From: Acinetobacter portensis
GTDB taxonomy: Bacteria; Pseudomonadota; Gammaproteobacteria; Pseudomonadales; Moraxellaceae
Length of the DNA: 64,000 bases
Assembly: GCF_023158935.1 (NCBI RefSeq)
Contig: NZ_CP096120.1
Location: 1,984,001 to 2,048,000 of the forward strand
Direction: 5' to 3'
Shown: positions 58,162 through 64,000 of the stretch, in pieces
How the letters are laid out: every line of letters starts with the position of its first letter
Numbering within the stretch: the first letter of the stretch is position 1
Made by a program: the position numbers and the translations under genes
The notes under the pieces: generated by a model
Databases searched by the model: none
The model's input: only the letters and a program-made list of their open reading frames with translations
What the model was told of the DNA's origin: nothing

Positions 58162-59082
58162 TTATAAATACTTATTTTGAAAAATATACTCTAAATCCTT
58201 ATGTCTATCATACTGATGTATAAACATTGGAATCGTCTTATTACTGTTTAATACATAATTTTCTTCATTTAATATGACCTCATTCATATTCATTACACCT
58301 AAAGTTGCAATTTCCGAATCTAATGGCTGACACAAATTAATGTTTGAAAAAACACCTTCATATAAAAGTTTATTATGAATTCCTTGATCATAGTTTGATC
58401 GAACCATAGTGTAATATGGCAATTCCATAAACTCATTGAGCATCGTTTCAAGATAAAATTTGATAGACTTATAGTCACCAAATGTTACTCCCGCACAAGA
58501 AATTTGCTTATGTGAAATCTCAGAAAGTTTTGTTTTACCATACACATCGCTGATCCATTTAATATGAAATGAATCATTACCTAACAATAGACTTTTATCC
58601 TCCATACCCAAAAAAAGCCCTTGACAATTCAACTTACTTAAATCACCTTGAACAATCACATCTCTTGTGTCTGTTAAAACAACATGTGTAAAATGATTTA
58701 GTTTCAAAAAATTAGAATAATCAAAAAAACGTGAAACATGTGGAGGCGCAAAATAATAAATAAAATCTTTTTTGAGTTTTGGCTCTCTTAAAACAATATA
58801 CTGACTTAAATAGCGTATAATTTTTTTACAATTTTTTCCAAAAGCATTTGAACTACTAAAAGTACCAATTTTAGTAATTACAAATCGCAATTCGAAACAC
58901 TCACTATATTTATTCTTAAAATATTCTTGATAGATATCTAACTGATCATCATTTACAAAAAGCACAACTACTCCACCAAAATTAGTCAGTAAAATACTAT
59001 TTAAAAATAACTCTACTTTCTGAGGCTCATAGCCTGTAGCAGCACCCATTATTACAGGATTAAAATTAGAATACTTTTCCAT
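58162..59082 (-). CDS. Putative glycosyltransferase of the glycan locus
   Basis: A 306-residue cytosolic protein with the segments MGAATGYEPQKVELFLNSIL, FTHVVLTDTRDVIVQGDLSKL (a DxRD-like acidic motif in the position of a DXD nucleotide-sugar site) and GVTFGDYKSIKFYLETML. I read it as a GT-A-fold glycosyltransferase of unknown linkage; the family is not certain. I start at Met 6 (59082); the frame extends to 59097 and would overlap the upstream gene. Codon use is markedly AT-rich compared with aspS. It follows the HtrL-type gene by eight bases, so they form an operon. Confidence 0.65.
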   Translation of the reverse strand: MEKYSNFNPVIMGAATGYEPQKVELFLNSILLTNFGGVVVLFVNDDQLDIYQEYFKNKYSECFELRFVITKIGTFSSSNAFGKNCKKIIRYLSQYIVLREPKLKKDFIYYFAPPHVSRFFDYSNFLKLNHFTHVVLTDTRDVIVQGDLSKLNCQGLFLGMEDKSLLLGNDSFHIKWISDVYGKTKLSEISHKQISCAGVTFGDYKSIKFYLETMLNEFMELPYYTMVRSNYDQGIHNKLLYEGVFSNINLCQPLDSEIATLGVMNMNEVILNEENYVLNSNKTIPMFIHQYDRHKDLEYIFQNKYL

Positions 59083-59090
59083 AAAAATTA

Positions 59091-59957
59091 CTACCAAAAT
59101 TTTATAGCTGATTTTATCTTATCTAGAATACTATTTGTTTGACTATATATTTTAAATATAGCAAACCAATTATTCTTACCTAAATAGTTCAATTGAATCA
59201 TATCTGGTTTTTTAAGTTTAGATAGTAAATATACGCCTTGATCATCATCAACAATATTTTGATCAAGTAGTTCTAACTGACTAGTTAAAATTAGCTCATA
59301 AAATTTAGGCCATAGTTGAACACTTCCAACTATCCCACCCCCAATAATAAAAGGCACATTGCCTAAAATGGAGTTTAATACATTTTCTTTCGTAAAATGA
59401 TACTTCTTATGTATGGTAAATAGGTGCATTTTTGAAGTATCAAAACGATAATTCCATAGTGTAAGGTTATTTAAAGTCTTAATGTCCCTGCAATAACCAA
59501 AGTCTATCCAAGCAACTAAGTCTGTGGATACTAAATTATTTTGTATTGAGTCATTAACAAAATAAGATTTTAAATTATTAACTAATACATAAGGCGGAGA
59601 CCAATACTCAGGATTACATAATTGTTCACTTGCAACCTTACTACGAAACTCCTCATTTTTTTGAATTTTTTCAATTCTGTTTAAGAAAAATTTAAATTTC
59701 TCCTTAATATCAATCGTAATTACTATTGTTTTTTTCCCTTCACGAATCTTTAAAATTTTGTCAACAAATTCCTCTGAGGTATAAACAATAAAAGGATTTT
59801 CTAATTTTGCAAGATTCTTAAAGTACTCAAAATATCTATCTGTCGGTCTATGTAAATATCCCGGATGTCCTTGATCTTTTGTCCAATCACCGCGACCAAT
59901 ATCAAAAAAAGCCGTAACTATAGTAATACCCTGATCAATACGTGAAAAATCATTCAT
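59091..59957 (-). CDS. HtrL/WlaTC-family glycosyltransferase
   Basis: A 288-residue protein with the HtrL_YibB/WlaTC family start (ITIVTAFFDIGRGDW), RYFEYFKNLAKLENPFIVYTSEEF, the strongly conserved DLVAWIDFGYCRD acidic motif near residue 150 and FIIGGGIVGSVQLWP. Members are GT-A glycosyltransferases of bacterial surface glycans (lipooligosaccharide or capsule). It is transcribed toward aspS with the putative glycosyltransferase at 58162, and divergently from the family 2 enzyme at 60041 across a short AT-rich promoter gap. Confidence 0.8.
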   Translation of the reverse strand: MNDFSRIDQGITIVTAFFDIGRGDWTKDQGHPGYLHRPTDRYFEYFKNLAKLENPFIVYTSEEFVDKILKIREGKKTIVITIDIKEKFKFFLNRIEKIQKNEEFRSKVASEQLCNPEYWSPPYVLVNNLKSYFVNDSIQNNLVSTDLVAWIDFGYCRDIKTLNNLTLWNYRFDTSKMHLFTIHKKYHFTKENVLNSILGNVPFIIGGGIVGSVQLWPKFYELILTSQLELLDQNIVDDDQGVYLLSKLKKPDMIQLNYLGKNNWFAIFKIYSQTNSILDKIKSAIKFW

Positions 59958-60040
59958 AAATTTAGAGCAATATTGATAATAAATGCATTATAATTCAAAA
60001 AATTAATTAAATATAGCTTGTGCTATACCATGGGACAAAG

Positions 60041-61021
60041 ATGAAAATTGATTATATTGCGATAATCACGCCTCTATACAATGAGGAAAAAAATGTCATT
60101 AATTTTATTAACCACTTAGAATTACAAACAAATCATAATTTTCATTTATATTTTATTAATGATGGATCTACAGATTCAACATTAAATTTATTACAACAAA
60201 GATTATTAAATTCCTCATTAAAAGTAACAATAATTAACCAAAACAATCAAGGTGCTGCTGCTGCAAGATTAAATGGGATAAATCAAGCTAATGAAGAATA
60301 TTGTTTAATCGTTGATGCTGATGACTTAATTTCAAATGATATGGTTGATACGATTTTATCAACACTAAATTATTTTAATAATATTGACACTATTGTTCCT
60401 GAATTAATGATACAAAAACAAGATAAGAGTTATGATCCATTACCTTGTTTTGATCACTCTAGAAATATATATACGGGTTTTGAATGTTTAAAAAATACGA
60501 TTGGTAGTTGGAAAATCTCCGGTATAATGTGTAGTAAAAAAGAGATTTATCTAAAAAGTTATAATCAATATCATCAATTCAACCATAAACGGGAAAATTA
60601 CCTTAACAATGATGAAATAATTACTCGGTTAAATTTTCTAAATTCAAATAATGTGCATCGCATTTCATCTGCATATTATTACCAATATAATCAAAATTCC
60701 ACTACAAAAAAAATTAATATAAACAGATGTTTTTTAATCAATAATGCTATTATTTTACACCAATTATTAAATGATTTAAAAATCACAGATAAACTTGATA
60801 AAGAATTAATCTCCACAGTTTGGGGAACTAAAAGAGCATTCAGTAAAAACTTTAGAAATATTACCAATAAAAAAGAATGGTTAAACAGTTTAACTTATGG
60901 CTATAACTTTATTAGAAATAGTCAGATTTATACTCGCTTAAATTTTAAAAATAGAATTAGACTTTTTCGATTATTTTTATTTATTATATTCTCATCAATC
61001 AGATTAAAGTGGTCCAAATGA
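60041..61021 (+). CDS. Family 2 glycosyltransferase
   Basis: A 326-residue GT-A glycosyltransferase. The N-terminal domain reads IAIITPLYNEEKNVINFINHLE, FINDGSTDSTL and the DXD-region LIVDADDLIS near residue 95. The C-terminal part is very Asn/Lys/Ile-rich with short basic hydrophobic segments (RIRLFRLFLFIIFSSIRL) that may touch the membrane. I start at Met 8 (60041), where MKIDYIAIITP matches the family; the frame opens at 60020. Its stop overlaps the next start as ATGA, so it is coupled to the acetyltransferase gene. Confidence 0.88.
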   Translation: MKIDYIAIITPLYNEEKNVINFINHLELQTNHNFHLYFINDGSTDSTLNLLQQRLLNSSLKVTIINQNNQGAAAARLNGINQANEEYCLIVDADDLISNDMVDTILSTLNYFNNIDTIVPELMIQKQDKSYDPLPCFDHSRNIYTGFECLKNTIGSWKISGIMCSKKEIYLKSYNQYHQFNHKRENYLNNDEIITRLNFLNSNNVHRISSAYYYQYNQNSTTKKININRCFLINNAIILHQLLNDLKITDKLDKELISTVWGTKRAFSKNFRNITNKKEWLNSLTYGYNFIRNSQIYTRLNFKNRIRLFRLFLFIIFSSIRLKWSK

Positions 61022-61592
61022 ATTTCTTAAAATCATATAACAAAATTAGATATTTTTTTACAAAAAGTTTATTTCTGATTGCCTAAATTTAAAAATTAAT
61101 CAGGAATTTTTTTATCCTGTAATTTTCACTGGCAAAGGTGAAATAAATATCCAAAACTCCCAATTAGGAGTTTGGCCATCCCCATACTTCTATAGTACAA
61201 CTGGATACTTAGAAGCAAGAACCAATTCTGCAAAAATTTTAATAATGAATAATACCGCTATTAATAATAATTTTTCGATTATTGCAGACAAAACATCCAT
61301 AACAATTGAGGAAAATTGTTTGATTGGTCCTAACCTATTTATTACAGACTCAGATTTTCATGGTCTAGAAGTTGAAAATCGAAATAATGGAAATTATGTA
61401 TGCTTACCTGTACATATTGGTAAAAATGTATTTATAGGAGAAAATGTTCGCATTTTAAAGGGAGTTCATATTGGCGATGGTGCAGTCATTGGAAATAGTT
61501 CTTTAGTGACAAAAAATGTACCTACACATACAGTATATGCAGGGAATCCAGCTAAATTCATTAAGAAGCTACTTACGAGTGAAAAGGAATAA
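61018..61592 (+). pseudogene. Hexapeptide-repeat acetyltransferase with a frameshift at a T7 tract
   Basis: ATG 61018 overlaps the upstream stop (ATGA) and reads MNFLKSYNKIRYFFTKSLFLIA then stop at 61084. The rest of the gene is in the -1 frame: KFISDCLNLKINQEFFYPVIFTGKG, then SQLGVWPSPYFYSTTGYLEA and a left-handed beta-helix tail ([64 protein letters not shown]). The two frames join at T7 (61053-61059) or A5 (61062-61066). One missing base explains the break and gives about 190 residues of a WbbJ-like O-acetyltransferase. A 115-codon ORF from 61245 is only its C-terminal part. It is either phase-variable, decayed or a sequencing error. Confidence 0.72.
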
Positions 61593-62420
61593 TCTATATT
61601 CTAAATAAATTCTTACTTTAAATAATAAGGCTAGTAATTTATTTTCTTCCTTAATTTCTGGAAGTAATAAGCGTCTTTTTATAATAAATTTTGCTTGAGC
61701 ATATAATGGCTCACCCATATATTGATCCAATATTTTACTCATCTCCTCATACATGAATTTTGAATTAGAGCTAATATTAGTATCATGCTTTCGATAGTTA
61801 ATTAAAACCTCTGGTATATAAACCATTTTTTTATTTAATTTTGAAATTCTAAGTAAAAGATCCCAATCTTCTACTTTAACATTAGGATTATAGCCACCAG
61901 CTTCTTTTAATGCATTTTTTTCGAACATTTGGGAAGAAGCTGGTAAATCATGCTTAGTTAAAATAATATCATCAAAATTAGATTCAGAATACTCTCGCAC
62001 TCGTGAAAATATTATTTCATTTTTATCATTAATAATATTTACGCCACCAAATACCCCTACAATATCAGGCTTAAAGGCACTCACTTGTAACTTTGTTTTT
62101 TCTGGAAGCATTTGGTCATCAGAAGCTAATACACTAAAGTATTCCCCATTAGCCCATTCTAAAGCTTCATTTAATGTATTACTTAAGCCTTTATTAGGAC
62201 GATCGCGAAATTCAAAGCGAGTAAATTTTTGCTCACACTCTACAATCATTTCTTTTATTTTATTTACTGATTGATCTGTTGAACCATCATCAATGATTAT
62301 TAATTCTATATTAACATAGGTCTGATTAAGAACACTTCTAATACTATCCTGTACATATTCAGCGTGGTTATAACACGGAATTACTATAGTAACTAAAGGC
62401 ATATTAAATAATGTTATCAT
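61569..62420 (-). CDS. Family 2 glycosyltransferase
   Basis: A 283-residue GT-A glycosyltransferase with the classical order: [46 protein letters not shown] near the start, [15 protein letters not shown] as the DXD region, and [43 protein letters not shown] as the acceptor loop. Its start overlaps the aminotransferase stop (ATGA). Its 3' end overlaps the convergent acetyltransferase gene by 24 bases. Start at 62420 keeps the overlap; Met 7 at 62402 is the alternative. Confidence 0.9.
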   Translation of the reverse strand: MITLFNMPLVTIVIPCYNHAEYVQDSIRSVLNQTYVNIELIIIDDGSTDQSVNKIKEMIVECEQKFTRFEFRDRPNKGLSNTLNEALEWANGEYFSVLASDDQMLPEKTKLQVSAFKPDIVGVFGGVNIINDKNEIIFSRVREYSESNFDDIILTKHDLPASSQMFEKNALKEAGGYNPNVKVEDWDLLLRISKLNKKMVYIPEVLINYRKHDTNISSNSKFMYEEMSKILDQYMGEPLYAQAKFIIKRRLLLPEIKEENKLLALLFKVRIYLEYRLFLFTRK

Positions 62421-63535
62421 TGAATCTCAAACTCATTACAAAGTTGAATAACTTTTTTTGCATCTTCAATCATCAAAGTTGGTCCTATCGGCAAACTCAA
62501 AATTTCGGCATGAATTTGCTCAGAAATTGGATAACTTAAATTATTCCATTCTTTATATGCCTGCTGTTGATGTGGCGGAATTGGATAATGAATTAAAGTT
62601 TGTACATCATGTTCTGCTAAATACTCCTGTAAGGCTTCACGATACTGAGTACGTATCACAAATACATGCCAAACATGTTGAGAGTGATTAAAAGTCTCAT
62701 GTTTCACGTACGGTAATGTAATAAGTGGATTATTTATACCCTCTATATAAAGATTTGCAATTTGACGTCGAATTTTTGTTTCATCATCTAAATGTTCTAA
62801 TTTTACATTTAATATAGCAGCTTGGATTTCATCTAATCGGCTATTCACTCCCACAAATAAGTTCTTATATTTTTCATGTGACCCATAATTTCGTAATGCT
62901 TTTAGCGTCTGTGCTAACTCAGCATCATTTGTCGTAATAGCTCCAGCATCTCCTAGTGCACCTAAATTTTTACCTGGATAGAAACTAAAACCAGAAGCAT
63001 CCCCCCAGTTACCCGCTTTTTTATAATCTAATTGAGCACCATGACTCTGAGCTGAATCCTCTAAAACCAATAAATCATGGCATTTTGCAATTGCCATAAT
63101 TTCTGACATTTCTGCTAATTGCCCATACAGATGAACAGGTAAAATAACCTTAGTTTTAGGCGTAATAGCAGCTTTAATTTTTTGAGGAGCAATATTATAA
63201 GTATTAATATCTGGTTCGACTAAAACTGGCGTTAAATTATTTGCTGTTATTGCTAAAATACTTGCTATATATGTATTTGAAGGAACTATAACCTCATCAC
63301 CTTCTTTTATTTTGCCAAGTTCCTTCCAAGCACGTAAAGTTAAAGTTAATGCATCCAAACCATTAGCCACACCAATTGCAAATTTAACCCCACAATAATT
63401 TGCAAAGTTTTGTTCAAATTGTTCTAACTCTTTACCACCAATATACCAACCAGAATCAATAACGCGAGTACAAGCACCAATTAATTCATCACGATACTGT
63501 TGATTGATATTTTTTAAATCTAAAAAAGGAATCAT
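62417..63535 (-). CDS. DegT/DnrJ/EryC1-type nucleotide-sugar aminotransferase (FdtB/QdtB-like)
   Basis: A 372-residue PLP aminotransferase that transfers an amino group to a keto-sugar nucleotide. Visible family features are [38 protein letters not shown], the [12 protein letters not shown] phosphate loop and [19 protein letters not shown], whose Lys forms the internal aldimine. Sequence and the adjoining acetyltransferase suggest a 3-amino-3,6-dideoxyhexose pathway (FdtB or QdtB type) on dTDP-linked keto-sugars. It overlaps its neighbours by one and four bases, so all three minus-strand genes are coupled. Confidence 0.85.
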   Translation of the reverse strand: MIPFLDLKNINQQYRDELIGACTRVIDSGWYIGGKELEQFEQNFANYCGVKFAIGVANGLDALTLTLRAWKELGKIKEGDEVIVPSNTYIASILAITANNLTPVLVEPDINTYNIAPQKIKAAITPKTKVILPVHLYGQLAEMSEIMAIAKCHDLLVLEDSAQSHGAQLDYKKAGNWGDASGFSFYPGKNLGALGDAGAITTNDAELAQTLKALRNYGSHEKYKNLFVGVNSRLDEIQAAILNVKLEHLDDETKIRRQIANLYIEGINNPLITLPYVKHETFNHSQHVWHVFVIRTQYREALQEYLAEHDVQTLIHYPIPPHQQQAYKEWNNLSYPISEQIHAEILSLPIGPTLMIEDAKKVIQLCNEFEIQ

Positions 63536-64000
63536 TATTCTACATAACCTTTTATAATCGCAGGATTACCCACTACTATGGCATTAGCAGGGACATCTTT
63601 TGTTACTACAGCGCCAGCTCCAATCAATGCATTTTGACCAATATTAATTCCTGGCAAGATGGTAGCATTTGCTCCAATGCTTGCACCTTTTTCTACAATT
63701 GTCTGAGGGAAATTCTCTGGGTACTGTTTTGAGCGAGGTTTTTTATCATTCGTAAAAGTAACACATGGCCCAATAAAGACATTATCTTGCAAGGTGATCC
63801 CATCCCAAATAAATACACCCGATTTTACCGTAACATTGTTACCAACAATTACCTCATTTTCAATAAGCGTATGCGCACAAATATTACAGTTATCTCCAAT
63901 TTTAGCTCCCGCTAAAATTACACTATATTGCCAAACACGTGTATTTAATCCAATTTTTTGTGTTTTAACATCAGATAAAGGATGGATAAAAGGTTTATGT
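63535..64000 (-). CDS. Sugar N-acyltransferase, left-handed beta-helix (FdtC/QdtC-like), 5' end outside the window
   Basis: The frame is open from the stop at 63535 to the window edge, so the gene continues beyond 64000. The visible 154 residues read [20 protein letters not shown], then hexapeptide repeats ([106 protein letters not shown]). The KPRSKQYP insertion is typical of the acyltransferases that finish 3-amino-3,6-dideoxyhexose sugars (FdtC/QdtC). The apparent short ORF starting at TTG inside it is only a fragment of this frame. Confidence 0.85.
   Translation of the reverse strand, partial: HKPFIHPLSDVKTQKIGLNTRVWQYSVILAGAKIGDNCNICAHTLIENEVIVGNNVTVKSGVFIWDGITLQDNVFIGPCVTFTNDKKPRSKQYPENFPQTIVEKGASIGANATILPGINIGQNALIGAGAVVTKDVPANAIVVGNPAIIKGYVE

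Noticed and set aside
61245..61592. 115-codon acetyltransferase ORF as a full gene
   Set aside because: It lacks the N-terminal part present just upstream in the same frame; it is a fragment of the frameshifted gene from 61018.
63535..63792. 85-codon acyltransferase ORF starting at TTG
   Set aside because: The frame continues open to the window edge with hexapeptide repeats, so the ORF is the C-terminal part of a longer gene.

Overview
The window is a chromosomal segment of a low-GC gammaproteobacterium of the genus Acinetobacter or a very close relative (Moraxellaceae). The evidence is protein-level resemblance of BaeR, AspS, NadA and the other housekeeping genes to Acinetobacter homologues, a complete 16S-Ile-Ala-23S-5S operon, and a surface-glycan gene block directly after aspS. 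In Acinetobacter the lipooligosaccharide outer-core (OC) locus lies beside aspS. No phage, insertion sequence, integron or CRISPR array was seen.

Layout. 1-3.0 kb: apaH-rsmA and pdxA (minus). 3.0-5.8 kb: rplM-rpsI with an L13-like leader, then sspA-sspB and an unknown tail-anchored protein (plus). 6.0-8.2 kb: a four-gene roadblock/small-GTPase module in which three genes carry inactivating lesions. 8.3-13.9 kb: rRNA operon (minus). 14.2-14.4 kb: 23 perfect copies of an 8-bp tandem repeat. 14.5-15.0 kb: Pro-Arg-His-Pro tRNA operon (minus). 15-18 kb: nadA, argJ and a small secreted protein. 18-25.3 kb: secA, then a translationally coupled trpA-accD-folC-SPOR chain (minus). 25.6-30.7 kb: NhaC-type antiporter, a YejM/PbgA-like envelope protein, DUF2804 and DUF1543 proteins. 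30.9-32.8 kb: trpF-trpB. 32.9-35.7 kb: cobalamin riboswitch, btuB and cobalamin adenosyltransferase. 35.8-40.4 kb: glycerophosphodiesterase, fatty-acid desaturase, SelO and an L,D-transpeptidase. 40.4-45.1 kb: amino-acid permease, baeSR and a divergent lipoprotein with a duplicated module. 45.3-49.1 kb: two tandem acyl-CoA dehydrogenase paralogues. 49.2-52.8 kb: small protein, PsiE, RcnB-like protein, unknown protein, phospholipase-D-family protein. 52.9-55.8 kb: ZnuD-type zinc receptor and a DUF4184 membrane protein sharing a perfect Zur-like palindrome. 56.0-58.1 kb: aspS and a small membrane protein. 58.2-64.0 kb: glycan biosynthesis block (HtrL/WlaTC-type and family 2 glycosyltransferases, a frameshifted hexapeptide acetyltransferase, a DegT-type sugar aminotransferase, and an N-acyltransferase running off the window).

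The most notable signals are the decayed roadblock/GTPase module, which resembles MglAB or Streptomyces conservon systems; the 184-bp octamer array between the rRNA and tRNA operons; the homopolymer-associated frameshift in the glycan acetyltransferase; the Zur-like site shared by znuD and a DUF4184 gene; and a lipoprotein beside baeS that may stand where Spy stands in enteric Bae regulons. Everything rests on reading the sequence by eye; no database search or alignment was run. Start codons were moved from the longest ORF wherever a ribosome-binding site or family length argued for it, and each such choice is stated.
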